Below are positions 35,408-44,809 of a stretch of 64,000 bases of DNA, piece after piece (the stretch's first letter is position 1; each line of letters begins with the position of its first letter). The DNA lies in contig OX638324.1 in NCBI GenBank assembly GCA_951812825.1, forward strand, positions 1,611,141-1,675,140, read 5' to 3'. The notes under the pieces are model-generated. The model was not told where the DNA came from. It made no database searches and saw only the letters and a list, made by a program, of their open reading frames with translations. The DNA comes from an uncultured Dehalococcoidia bacterium. Its GTDB lineage: Bacteria; Chloroflexota; Dehalococcoidia; Lucifugimonadales; GCA-2712585. The translations under genes were made by a program, and so were the position numbers.

Positions 35408-38400
35408 CTAACGCCCATCATCCACCTCATCCCTGACAATCAATAGACCGCCTTTGCCTTTCATCTCTATTGGTGCTGCGAACGGGTCATCGTGAGGAAC
35501 GTCATCATCCCAATAGCCGTATCGGTCCGCTAGGAATTGTTCGATGGCGGGAAAGTCCGGGGTTTCTTGATGACACTCCAAATCCCAGAAATTAACAAGG
35601 GACATCATGGCGGTCCGCCGATGTATGTTGATATTTTCAAAAGAAAGCAATCCGAGTGGAATCGGAGCATCGGCCCCGCTCTCTGCCTGTAAAGCCGCCG
35701 TAGTTAACTGCTCCTTGCCTTCTTCGAGAGATTGTTCAGATAGAGTTATTGGATTGCGATGATTTATTACGATATTGAAGATAGCAATTAAAATATGCCA
35801 GTCAAGCCAACCATTACTGCGAAGACTTTGTAATGTCTTCTGAAACTCTGATGATGCCGCAAGTCGCACCCTAGTGATTCTCAGTCCGCTGGCGAGACTC
35901 TGATAGCGTTTATTGAGAATCTTTTTCGCTTTCTTGCGTGAATAAGTGGGGCCAGGGCCACACTGCCATTTGAGCTCATCGTGTGGTAGCAACTCTCCCT
36001 CGCGAGAGTCCCAAGGGGCATTGAATCTACATCTTGAAATCTCCGTTTCAATTGACGGAGCGAATGCTGCGGCAAGTTCTTCGTATGGGCGTGCAGGAGC
36101 AAGCATATGCCCTAACCCCCTCTGAAAAGCCCTTTCAAGGCTCATTGAGAAGTCTGCCTTTGGGAGCAGTGAGGCTTCACGGAGTATCAATGTTGCCATC
36201 GTTAAGAGTTCAAATTTGAACTCTTGGTATTGCTCGACGTTTAAGGCATTGGCAGGAGATAGTCTTACCACCCACTCTCTTCCTTCGTTTCTTGGCAATG
36301 ATTCAACACGATCCGCATCGGGCAAATCAGATCCAACACCCCTTTCTATGCGCACCTGAATTTTGGTTTGAATGAGGCACATGTCTTCTCGGTGGAGGGC
36401 AGCAAGTATCACTTGTACAGCGGCCGCGAATCCTTCGGCCATCCGAACAGACTCAATGTCATTATCCACTACCAAGGTCCAATCAGTGCCCAATGCAGAG
36501 AATCGGAGATAGCGTTGTTTACCGAGGTCAGAGAATGGTTTGCTAACGAGCTCCTCACTTCCAAAGGACTTCCAATAGTCGTCGAATTTAACTTCCGGCG
36601 TTTTGATCACTTCATTGATGATTTCATTTGCTCCGATTCGAGCAGTTGCTGTTTCGATTGATGAAGCAAGCACAGGATCGATGAATCTGGCACACGCGAT
36701 GATGTATGAAAGGTGTGACAGTGCGATTTGTTGCATTTCAGCCTTTTCTGTATCGTCTTTATCCTCAATCAATTGAAATTGCGTGATTAAACCTAGTTCA
36801 TACAATCCTGTTGCGCTACACCATGCACCGGCCATAAAGTCGGCGCTTGCTGCCATGAGTAGTCCGGTGGGGATTAAGTCTACAAGCTCCTCATCGCTAT
36901 TGGATACGGCGATATACGCAGCCGCCAAGGCATATGATTTGGCTGCCTGTGGCAACCTTAATTCAAGATAAGTTCTTGCAATAAGAATCATTGCCAAGAG
37001 AGAGCCACGAACTGTTTCACCTGTCCACCAATCGTTCTTTACTCTGTGTAATTCTTCTAGGGCTTCTAGCCGGCGTTCAGCATTCAGAAGCATAATTGCT
37101 CGTTCCCGTGCGCGATCAGCAAGGACGTACTTTCCTATGCGCTTTTCCAAGGATGCTTCGACTAGATTCAGCAATTCTCGCCACTCGCCCTGATTGCTCC
37201 AAAGTGGGAACAGTAATTGAAGAATATCCGCTAAGTTCTGGATAGGGAATAGTGGTGTTCCTTCCAGACCATTTGCCAAATCGGTCCAGGCTGAGAGTGC
37301 TCTAGATTCGTCAGTAAATCTCAAGTCATGCGCGTTGGATGAGAAATCGATTGACATTGTTGGGTCATATCCGAGACTTCGGAGTTCATGCATTCGGGCT
37401 TTGAAACTCCCATCTGGGCAGTGGTTTTCTTCAGGAACTGGGTGCACGCCAAGAAACCCAAGGGCGTATAGAAGGCTTGCCTTGCGATGAGGAGTCTCGC
37501 AAGTGAGTTGGCATTTGACCTGCCGTGTCAATCGCATATTCCAATTATCAATCTCAGCCGCCATAAGCGAAGATAATCCAGTGCCCACAGCAGAATTAGC
37601 GTACAGAAGTAACGTACACGCGTCCTGTAAGCGTGCTGGCTCAGTCTCACGTAATGATTCATCGAAATAGATGCGTGCAACGTCGTCAACAGGCTTAAAA
37701 TCTGCGGTCCCCCTAAGCGTGGCTACCACTAGTTCGTATCGCGCACGTTGTTGAATATGCGCCGGCAATTCAGGGATTGCTAACAGGTGTCTCAAGTTCC
37801 CCAGCCAGAATGGGAGATCGGCATATGCCTCTTTGTGAAAGACTGCCTCTCGCAAGCCAGACTTAAGGTCTATAAACTCGCCCAGGGTTGGGACTATTGA
37901 ATCCTTTTGCCGCCATCTGCTTCTTCTGTCAGAGTATTCTGATGAGAGGCCTTCATCAAGATTTGCATTCGGTCTAATCTCAGATGGAATTGAGAGGAAT
38001 TGCTCCGCAATCCAGAATCCTTCTGGTCGTGCGAGGAGATTGGCAATGGATTCTGCGTCGTGGAATTCTATCTCGATTCCGTAAGTCTCCTTCGATTCTT
38101 TTTCCAGCTTGTGTCTGGTTCCCACAGGAACCGATGCCAATGTGAATGCGCGAATTTCATGTACGGAGTGTCCAGAAGTGCAAACTGTCTTGATGTCGTG
38201 TCTGAGCTTGCTAAGCACACCATTGGTTTGAATGGTGCAAATGAAGGCAATAGTCCCCTCATTGACCAATCCCAAGAATGCACCATGTGGCCCCAGTTCC
38301 TCGAGAAGATAAGTGCGAAACGTCTCAAAATCACGACCTTGGTCGCCACCAGAAGACACTGGCCCCGTAGCAGGCAATACGTTTGAGCAAATAAACTGTT

Positions 38401-38506
38401 GCGTCAGGTAGCGGCAGATATGCTCAAAATCGTGATGGGCATTATGTGCGGGCAACTGGGAAAGGGCAAATCGTATCTGGGCTTCAACTGTAGATGGATT
38501 AGCCAT
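35408..38506 (-). CDS. Large protein with nuclease-like N-terminus and long helical tail
   Basis: A 1032-residue protein from the ATG at 38506. Residues 50-130 resemble a PD-(D/E)xK-type restriction domain: SGGDQGRDFETFRTYL and IAFICTIQTNGVLSKLRHDI. The acidic half of the motif is clear, but the usual catalytic ExK/QxK strand reads QTN, so activity is uncertain. Residues 230-1000 are mostly alpha-helical, with segments such as RERAIMLLNAERRLEALEEL suggestive of TPR-like repeats. No NTPase P-loop was found. Position among defence genes suggests an anti-phage sensor/effector. AT-richer than the preceding helicase gene. Confidence 0.7.
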   Translation of the reverse strand: MANPSTVEAQIRFALSQLPAHNAHHDFEHICRYLTQQFICSNVLPATGPVSSGGDQGRDFETFRTYLLEELGPHGAFLGLVNEGTIAFICTIQTNGVLSKLRHDIKTVCTSGHSVHEIRAFTLASVPVGTRHKLEKESKETYGIEIEFHDAESIANLLARPEGFWIAEQFLSIPSEIRPNANLDEGLSSEYSDRRSRWRQKDSIVPTLGEFIDLKSGLREAVFHKEAYADLPFWLGNLRHLLAIPELPAHIQQRARYELVVATLRGTADFKPVDDVARIYFDESLRETEPARLQDACTLLLYANSAVGTGLSSLMAAEIDNWNMRLTRQVKCQLTCETPHRKASLLYALGFLGVHPVPEENHCPDGSFKARMHELRSLGYDPTMSIDFSSNAHDLRFTDESRALSAWTDLANGLEGTPLFPIQNLADILQLLFPLWSNQGEWRELLNLVEASLEKRIGKYVLADRARERAIMLLNAERRLEALEELHRVKNDWWTGETVRGSLLAMILIARTYLELRLPQAAKSYALAAAYIAVSNSDEELVDLIPTGLLMAASADFMAGAWCSATGLYELGLITQFQLIEDKDDTEKAEMQQIALSHLSYIIACARFIDPVLASSIETATARIGANEIINEVIKTPEVKFDDYWKSFGSEELVSKPFSDLGKQRYLRFSALGTDWTLVVDNDIESVRMAEGFAAAVQVILAALHREDMCLIQTKIQVRIERGVGSDLPDADRVESLPRNEGREWVVRLSPANALNVEQYQEFKFELLTMATLILREASLLPKADFSMSLERAFQRGLGHMLAPARPYEELAAAFAPSIETEISRCRFNAPWDSREGELLPHDELKWQCGPGPTYSRKKAKKILNKRYQSLASGLRITRVRLAASSEFQKTLQSLRSNGWLDWHILIAIFNIVINHRNPITLSEQSLEEGKEQLTTAALQAESGADAPIPLGLLSFENINIHRRTAMMSLVNFWDLECHQETPDFPAIEQFLADRYGYWDDDVPHDDPFAAPIEMKGKGGLLIVRDEVDDGR

Positions 38507-38749
38507 GAATTCACACCAAACACATGTATTTGTACGAGTCCAGCATATCATAATTCCGCTGAACCATGACATTTATTCTTGCGGTTAGGCAACAGTCCGG
38601 CAAGAATGACCGTCGCTGTTTAGGACCGTTCACCGGTGGCCCCGCCCGACGCTCGGATGCGACGCAGGTCTGTAAAATACTTCTCGACTGCCGTTGTCAG
38701 TTTGGTTGTGGTTTTGGGCATGGGCTAATGTAAAATCTATTGGGATTCC

Positions 38750-39052
38750 CTACGAAGTAGGCTGGGGCTGGTAACGCTCGACGCGGATTCTGTCTTCGCC
38801 TTTGCGCGCTTGTGCCAGGTCGTATGCAGTCTGACGGCTCATCCAGAATTCTGCGCTGGACCATCCGGCCTTCTCCAGGCGGATGGCCATGTCGGGCGAG
38901 ATCCCCGCGTGACCGTTCAACACCCGCGAAAGTGTATGACGGGCAACCCCCAGAACCTCCGCTGCCTCTGTAACGCTTAGGCTGAGGGGTTCCAAGCAGT
39001 TCTCTCGGACGCTGCGGCCCGGATGGGGCGGATTCTTCATGGGCATCGTCAT
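38750..39052 (-). CDS. higA: HigA-type antitoxin (XRE helix-turn-helix)
   Basis: A 100-residue DNA-binding antitoxin: [20 protein letters not shown] is the signature N-terminus of HigA/VapI proteins, followed by the [23 protein letters not shown] and [19 protein letters not shown]. It is the second gene of the operon, 10 bases after the toxin, which is the characteristic higBA order. It probably represses the operon promoter. Confidence 0.93.
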   Translation of the reverse strand: MTMPMKNPPHPGRSVRENCLEPLSLSVTEAAEVLGVARHTLSRVLNGHAGISPDMAIRLEKAGWSSAEFWMSRQTAYDLAQARKGEDRIRVERYQPQPTS

Positions 39053-39062
39053 TCCCTCCTAA

Positions 39063-39341
39063 TTAGTGGTAATCGACGAGGTCAACGTCATAAACATCGC
39101 CAGCCTCAAACCTAAAGGTGATCCTCCAGTTGCCAGTAATCGAAATGCTCCACAATCCCCTTAGAGACCCTCTGAGTGGATGCAGTCTGTATCCTGGCAC
39201 GTCGAGATCACTGGGCTTGCCGGCGGCATCCAGGTCTGCCAGGGCGAGGGTGATTCGGCCCAATTGGTGGGCGGCTATTCTCCTGGGGTCGTCTCGTTCA
39301 TATAGCCGCCTTAACCCTCTATGGCGAAAGGAACGGATCAT
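39063..39341 (-). CDS. higB: HigB-type toxin (RelE superfamily)
   Basis: A 92-residue RelE/HigB-fold ribonuclease: MIRSFRHRGLRRLYERDDPR opens the protein and WSISITGNWRITFRFEAGDV with DVDLVDYH closes it, both classical. Predicted to cleave mRNA on the ribosome unless bound by HigA. ATG at 39341 was chosen because family members begin MI.SFRH; the frame stays open upstream without homology. Divergent from the replication-relaxation gene. Confidence 0.93.
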   Translation of the reverse strand: MIRSFRHRGLRRLYERDDPRRIAAHQLGRITLALADLDAAGKPSDLDVPGYRLHPLRGSLRGLWSISITGNWRITFRFEAGDVYDVDLVDYH

Positions 39342-39455
39342 GAACTGATTATACCGTGTGCCGGTATAGCTATCAACGGGAGCTCCTGTCCGATCTACAC
39401 TGACACAGACACATGGCGGTTGCCCACCGGTTCCCCCAATGGTTATCCTCGAAAC

Positions 39456-41156
39456 ATGGCCCTCTCCGAACGACAGATATTCGATGCCCTCAGTCAGATG
39501 CCCTTCACCAACACGACGGAGTTGGCAAGCATCCTGGTTGAGCCGCCCGCCACAGTCCACCGCTCCCTGACCCATCTGCGCAGGGAGGGCCTTGCGGGGC
39601 GCGTAAACCACGGCACCGCGCTCCTGTCTACAAGTCTTAGATATTTCCTGAGTGCCAAAGGGGTCAAAAAGGCTGCCAAGGTCCTCGGCTACGACTCATC
39701 CTCGGACTACGTGCGAGCCTACCCGATGTCCAAGGAATGGCTGACGCTCCTCATCCGCAGGATGGACGCGGTGTCCTACATCTACCGACTCGCCGCCTCC
39801 CTCTCTCGGGCGGCTGGCGGTCTCCGTTCACGGGTGGAAATCTTCCGCCGCGGTCGCTTCGACGCGGCTATAACACTGGACGACGGACGACGATTCGGTG
39901 TGGTACGACAGGGTCTCGCTCTCCGCCGTCGTTCTCTCTTTGACCGGCTACGGACGATTGTGGAGTACGACTTCACACGGCGTCCAGAGGCGATTCTGAT
40001 CCTGACGCCCACGGAGTGGGAGAAGAGGCTGACGGCGAGATTCTGCATTGACCGGAGCCTCCAAGATTGCTACGTCACAGCAGAGTCCCGAGAAGCCCTC
40101 GAGGACCGACGGCGCCGGCTCTGGCAACAAACATCGTTCCTGGTGGAAGGTGCTTACTGCTCGTTGGAGACGGTAGCTTCTCACAAGAGCTATGGAGGAT
40201 GGGCGTCGTCGACGTCGTCCAGCCGAAAACGTGCATCGATTCCCGACCCGGAACGAATGGTGAAATCAGCCCCGACCTTTGGCCTGAAGCCTTCTGAGAA
40301 ACGAGTGCTGGACCTGGTTACCGACCATCCCATGATTCCACGCAAGCACCTCTCCCGTTGGCTCGGAGTGTCTGAGGGAAGGATCAGCCGGATGATGGGC
40401 AGCCTCATTGGAGAATGGGGACTGGTGGAGCGATACGGACAACGCGGCGACACTCGCTACACGCTGTCTGACGAGGGCATACGCTACGTCACTCACAGGG
40501 ACCGTGCCCAACTCCCAACCACACGTGGCATCTGGAGCACCGCCCTGACGATTGGTCAGGATGGTCGCAGACGGCATGTGGGCCACCGCATTGACACATG
40601 GGCCCGGCAGACGAAACACGCCGACGGTGTCACCTGGTTCCTGTCAAAGCTCGCAGACGAAGCCAGAGCCGACCCGTCTAGCTGGCTTAGGTGGTCCGTT
40701 CCCACTGCAAGGTCCGACCGGTCCTTTCACTGGGGCGAGGCGGCCATATCCCCCGACGCCGTCGGAGAGATCATAACTGGCGGCCTACATATACCGTTCT
40801 TCTTTGAGTACGAGCTACGCGCCCGTCACCCCAGAGGTGTGGTAGCACGGTTGAGGCCCTACATTCGCTACTATCACCACCCGGACCAGCCACGTAACGA
40901 CCTGCCTCCATTTCCTACAACCCTCTTCGTGGTCGACAGGGATGACGTGGAGGCTACCTACGTCAGAACAGCTGCCAGGATGACCCTGATGAGCATCCCG
41001 GTCCTGGTATCCTGCATCCCGGTGTTGTTGAGAGAAGGCATTCTAGGGAGGTCATGGCATCGACTGTGGCACCCGGATTCCCGACGACTTGCCCTGTCCG
41101 AATTGGACGCCTACAGCTGGGATTCACTCCGCAGTCGGATAGTTCCTGTAGAGTGA
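39456..41156 (+). CDS. Replication-relaxation family-like protein
   Basis: A 566-residue protein with two winged-helix segments, one at the N-terminus (LSERQIFDALSQMPFTNTTE) and one near residue 280 (LKPSEKRVLDLVTDHPMIPR). Each is followed by an alpha/beta region with basic residues. The pattern of an N-terminal wHTH plus a nuclease-fold-like remainder resembles replication-relaxation (MobC-like) proteins of mobile elements; assignment is tentative. A degraded copy of residues about 60-115 lies at 61960, near the right attachment site. ATG at 39456 is preferred to one at 39321, which overlaps higB. Confidence 0.6.
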   Translation: MALSERQIFDALSQMPFTNTTELASILVEPPATVHRSLTHLRREGLAGRVNHGTALLSTSLRYFLSAKGVKKAAKVLGYDSSSDYVRAYPMSKEWLTLLIRRMDAVSYIYRLAASLSRAAGGLRSRVEIFRRGRFDAAITLDDGRRFGVVRQGLALRRRSLFDRLRTIVEYDFTRRPEAILILTPTEWEKRLTARFCIDRSLQDCYVTAESREALEDRRRRLWQQTSFLVEGAYCSLETVASHKSYGGWASSTSSSRKRASIPDPERMVKSAPTFGLKPSEKRVLDLVTDHPMIPRKHLSRWLGVSEGRISRMMGSLIGEWGLVERYGQRGDTRYTLSDEGIRYVTHRDRAQLPTTRGIWSTALTIGQDGRRRHVGHRIDTWARQTKHADGVTWFLSKLADEARADPSSWLRWSVPTARSDRSFHWGEAAISPDAVGEIITGGLHIPFFFEYELRARHPRGVVARLRPYIRYYHHPDQPRNDLPPFPTTLFVVDRDDVEATYVRTAARMTLMSIPVLVSCIPVLLREGILGRSWHRLWHPDSRRLALSELDAYSWDSLRSRIVPVE

Positions 41157-41429
41157 CACAGAAGGGGGACGCTACGTCCCCTTCTTCCCGTTGCGCCGAA
41201 TGAGGTCAAGATCTGCTCCGAAAGATGGAAAATGTGGAGTTCGCTGACATTATCACACACCAAAATTGTCCTGATTTGGCTACAGATCGTGCCTGTAATT
41301 TGCCTGATACGTCAAAAGTTACTCCTCGTTCAGTGTGAAATACAGAGGTAAAGTACCATGCCCGCAATTTGACATTTTCGGGTGGCGTTTTCATAGTTGA
41401 CGTATCATTCCATTCTGAACGTGAACACC
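41157..41429. other. Intergenic stretch before the HTH/coiled-coil gene
   Basis: No gene seen. The segment 41230-41400 is markedly AT-rich and probably holds the promoter of the gene at 41430. Confidence 0.4.
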
Positions 41430-41894
41430 ATGGAAGAAAAGGAACGTTGGGTCACCAAAGCGGAGGCCGCCGAAGAGTTGGAGATCTCCCTCTCCACCCT
41501 GGACAGGAGGATAAAGAAGGGAGAAATTGAGGTGTTCAGGGAAGGCCGCCGAGTCTGGGTACTCATGTGCGGGCCAGAGTACCTGGGCAACGAAGTGCTG
41601 CTACGCCGGGCCGAAGTCAGGGAGGAAGAGTTGAAGAGGGCCGCTTCGAGGTTGGAAAGGACTATATCTGAGTTGGAGCATAGAGCGGCTAGGCTAGAAC
41701 AGGAGCGGGACGAAGCCAGGCAGGCGGCAGCCAACGCCACAAGGCCCTACCATGAGTTGAAGGAGAAGCACCGGAAGGAGAAGGCCGCCCACAAAGTTGC
41801 GAAGGAGGATATCATCTGGGAAAGGGTGAGGTCCTTCATCCTGTTGGTGCTTCTGATCGGAGCTGTTCTCTTATGGTGGTTCGTGTTGAGGTAG
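41430..41894 (+). CDS. HTH / coiled-coil / membrane-anchor protein
   Basis: A 154-residue protein with three parts. Residues 5-45 form an excisionase/MerR-like helix-turn-helix (VTKAEAAEELEISLSTLDRR followed by IKKGEIEVFREGRRVWV). Residues 55-125 are a charged coiled coil. Residues 134-152 are a single C-terminal membrane helix (FILLVLLIGAVLLWWFVL). A DNA-binding head on a membrane stalk is unusual and could tether the element or a plasmid-like form to the membrane. The ATG at 41430 (MEEKERW) is chosen over one at 41397. Confidence 0.7.
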   Translation: MEEKERWVTKAEAAEELEISLSTLDRRIKKGEIEVFREGRRVWVLMCGPEYLGNEVLLRRAEVREEELKRAASRLERTISELEHRAARLEQERDEARQAAANATRPYHELKEKHRKEKAAHKVAKEDIIWERVRSFILLVLLIGAVLLWWFVLR

Positions 41895-42325
41895 GGTGAC
41901 TACAGGTTTCAAATAGAGACGTACAATACATGCAGTCCACATTGATCTACCTGATCGATCAGGCACCTAGTAGGGAAGCTGTCACCAATCGAGATACCTG
42001 CCCCACGAAGACGTCCTCACCGAAAAGCACAACCAACGCGAGTTGCTGGATGCAACCTGCACCCGATTTTGAGCCGGCGAAGGAGTAGCCTGTCGCTCTT
42101 TCCGATTAAAGACACATACCTGTACATCGGCGACTCCAAGTGCTGGCTCATAACCGACTACAACGGAATTGACCCCTAGAGTGATGAGGGCGACTGTGGA
42201 TGAATCCTGCCCATCTGTACAGGGACCGATGATGCTTCGTCATCTAAACTGGCGATTCTGGCAAGCCGGATGACTACTCCAATAGCTTGGCCCACTGGAA
42301 ATGAGAGAGGTGACTAAGAGCAAAT
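41895..42325. other. Stretch without a recognised gene
   Basis: Several stop codons in every frame. It contains CCTGATCGATCAGG (a 14-bp palindrome near 41949) and perhaps decayed coding sequence. The promoter of the GmrSD-like gene should lie at its end. Confidence 0.4.
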
Positions 42326-44419
42326 ATGAAAGCGATACACAACCCATTGGTGCAATTCGTTAATGGGACAAAACAGTTCATAATTCCTGCATTCCAGCGA
42401 GACTACAGTTGGACCACCGAACAGTGCCAACAAATGTGGGACGACATAGTAAGGGCGGGTGCCAGCGATGGGGACCACTTCATAGGATCAATAGTCTACA
42501 TAGCCGGTGATACTACGACTGCCGTATTCAGCAGTTGGTTGGTGGTCGATGGACAGCAGCGGTTGACCACACTTACGCTTCTATTGATCGCCCTCCGAGA
42601 CCATATTCAAGAAACTGGTTGGGCTGGACATGAGCCGACTGTGGCCCAGATCGATGCCTACTATCTCAAGAACGCGCATGAGTCTGGTGAGAGAAGGTTC
42701 AAAGTCGCCTTGCGACGTCACGATGATGTGACGTTGAAGGCTCTTGTTGAGGGTAAGGAACCGTCAGAAATCGAAAGCAGTTCGGAACTGGTTGTGGAGG
42801 CTTACCTCTACTTCAGAAAGCAACTCAACCGCCCTGAGACCGACCCTGGGCTAATCTATCGGGGGGTAGGACGCCTAAACATAGTTGACGTTACGCTCGA
42901 TCGCCGGATAGATGATCCTCAACGAGTCTTTGAGAGTCTGAACTCAACTGGTGTTGACCTCACCCAGAGTGACCTAATTCGAAACTATCTCCTTATGGGG
43001 CTTCCAGAGCCGGAACAGACCCGGATGTACGACGACTACTGGAGCAAGATCGAGACACTTTTCCGCGAAACGGGAAGCTCTCCCGATACTTTCCTGCGAG
43101 ACTACATTGCACTCAAACAAGGTACGACTACTCAGGTCCGGGCAGATCGCATATACACGGAATTCAGAGAATTCTGGCAACCATCGGATGAGAAGCCCTT
43201 GGCAAGTCTATTGAACGATATGGTCCTATATGCACGCTACTTCGTATCCTTCGTACAGCCAGACCGTATAGACCACAAGCCGCTCAGCATGGCAGTCAGA
43301 CAGGTCCGAAGCCTGGGTTCCGCTCACGCCATGCTTATCATGAGGCTCTTCAATCTTCACGAGGAAAAAGCGCTCTCCAATAACGAGTTCATTCGAGCCT
43401 TGAATCTTATCTCAAGCTATCTTGTCCGGCGGTCAGTATTGGGTTGGCAGACTAGGGGTTACTGGGGAATCTTCGCTAGGATTGCTCACTCCCTAAAGAA
43501 TGAGGATCCATTAGGAAGCTTACAGGTTGCCTTCGCCAGACAGAATTACAGGATTCCCAATGATGGAGAGTTCATGTCAGCAATTCAAGAACGAGACCTA
43601 TACGGGCTGCGCATCTGCTGGCACATACTCTCCCAGCTTGAAAATTCAGAACAGAAGGAGCCTAGTCCTGTTAGCGAGTATTCTATCGAGCACATCATGC
43701 CCCAAAGCATTGACGATGTTCCAGAATGGAAGTGTATGCTCGGCAAGAACTGGGAGGAAGTTCATAGCAAGTGGTTACACAGGTTGGGCAACCTGACTCT
43801 AACCGGCTACAACAGCACCTATTCCAACAGGCCCTTCGAAGAGAAGAAAACGATAGATGGCGGTTTCTGTCATTCCGCCGTACGCCTAAACGGTTATGTC
43901 CGAAATCAGGCTGCGTGGACCGCCGATGAAATGAAAACGAGAGGACGATTGTTGGCACATCGCGCTCTAGACATCTGGCCTCATCACAATGCCGACGAAG
44001 GGCTCATTCTAGCGGAAGAGATTCGAGTACTGCGTAGTCGCGCGGATGAAAGGCAGCCGGATAGCATAGATATGGGTCCCAAAGCTGGAGAGATCCTTTA
44101 TGGCATTCGGGATTCAATTCGCGAACTTGGTGAATCCATTGAAATTGTTGAGCGGAGATCGCTGTGCTTCTATAGTGCCCTATCCGCCGGCTTCTTCGCA
44201 GAGACGCTGCCGATGTCAGGTTACGTTAGAATTCTCCTTCCCATCGATTTTGAGGAAGTAGACGATCCTGAAGGGATGGCGAGAGATGTGACGGCGTGGA
44301 AGTTCATTCCAAATGCTGTTAACCGTGACTGCGGTGTATTTATTGATGTCAGCAACCTGCAGGACATCCCTAAGGCAGTCGCAATGGTTCGCCAGGCGTT
44401 TAATGTAGTGGCGGAATAG
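42326..44419 (+). CDS. GmrSD-like type IV restriction protein (DUF262/DUF1524)
   Basis: A 697-residue fusion protein. The DUF262 (GmrS-like) nucleotide-binding part has IPAFQRDYSW (20-29) and VVDGQQRLTTL (73-83). The DUF1524 (GmrD-like) HNH nuclease part has SIEHIMPQS (His456) and HRLGNLTLTGYNS (His485), followed by a family-typical C-terminal extension of about 130 residues. Relatives use NTP hydrolysis to restrict DNA with modified cytosines, such as glucosylated phage DNA. It is alone in its transcription unit. Confidence 0.92.
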   Translation: MKAIHNPLVQFVNGTKQFIIPAFQRDYSWTTEQCQQMWDDIVRAGASDGDHFIGSIVYIAGDTTTAVFSSWLVVDGQQRLTTLTLLLIALRDHIQETGWAGHEPTVAQIDAYYLKNAHESGERRFKVALRRHDDVTLKALVEGKEPSEIESSSELVVEAYLYFRKQLNRPETDPGLIYRGVGRLNIVDVTLDRRIDDPQRVFESLNSTGVDLTQSDLIRNYLLMGLPEPEQTRMYDDYWSKIETLFRETGSSPDTFLRDYIALKQGTTTQVRADRIYTEFREFWQPSDEKPLASLLNDMVLYARYFVSFVQPDRIDHKPLSMAVRQVRSLGSAHAMLIMRLFNLHEEKALSNNEFIRALNLISSYLVRRSVLGWQTRGYWGIFARIAHSLKNEDPLGSLQVAFARQNYRIPNDGEFMSAIQERDLYGLRICWHILSQLENSEQKEPSPVSEYSIEHIMPQSIDDVPEWKCMLGKNWEEVHSKWLHRLGNLTLTGYNSTYSNRPFEEKKTIDGGFCHSAVRLNGYVRNQAAWTADEMKTRGRLLAHRALDIWPHHNADEGLILAEEIRVLRSRADERQPDSIDMGPKAGEILYGIRDSIRELGESIEIVERRSLCFYSALSAGFFAETLPMSGYVRILLPIDFEEVDDPEGMARDVTAWKFIPNAVNRDCGVFIDVSNLQDIPKAVAMVRQAFNVVAE

Positions 44420-44514
44420 ACCATGCCTGTGCCTACACCTGCCCTGTCGTTTGCGTCGTATATGGCTTGCCTGGATCACCACGGGTCTACCAGTGCGCCC
44501 TCTACTAAGTGCTG

Positions 44515-44660
44515 TCGTCCCTGTGCGCTCCAGGCCAGAAGGTGGAGGTCGGTCTGGGCAGCAAGTTGGTGCGTATCTTCTACCGGGCCAAACTGATCAA
44601 GGCCCACCCTCGCCAACCAGTTAGGAAGTGGCTATCGCGAAAGGCTTACTCTCCATTAAA
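44515..44660 (+). pseudogene. IS21-family transposase (IstA) remnant
   Basis: From 44533 the frame reads GQKVEVGLGSKLVRIFYRAK and continues LIKAHPRQPVRKWLS. This matches the C-terminal beta domain of IstA-type transposases. There is no upstream catalytic core and the frame is broken on both sides, so only a scar of an insertion sequence remains. It lies between the GmrSD gene and the DndD-type operon, marking a junction of island parts. Confidence 0.55.
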
Positions 44661-44809
44661 GTCGGAAAGTCCCTAAGGAGATGATTGGCTCCCGGCTTAA
44701 ATCCTGGTTATAGTCTTTGCCTCAACATGTCCTGGGTGTTCTAAGGTCTGTGAAGACGATTTGACCAATGTTCCTTGCTGCCGAAAGTCAAAAGGTTGCG
44801 CGGAGCTGA

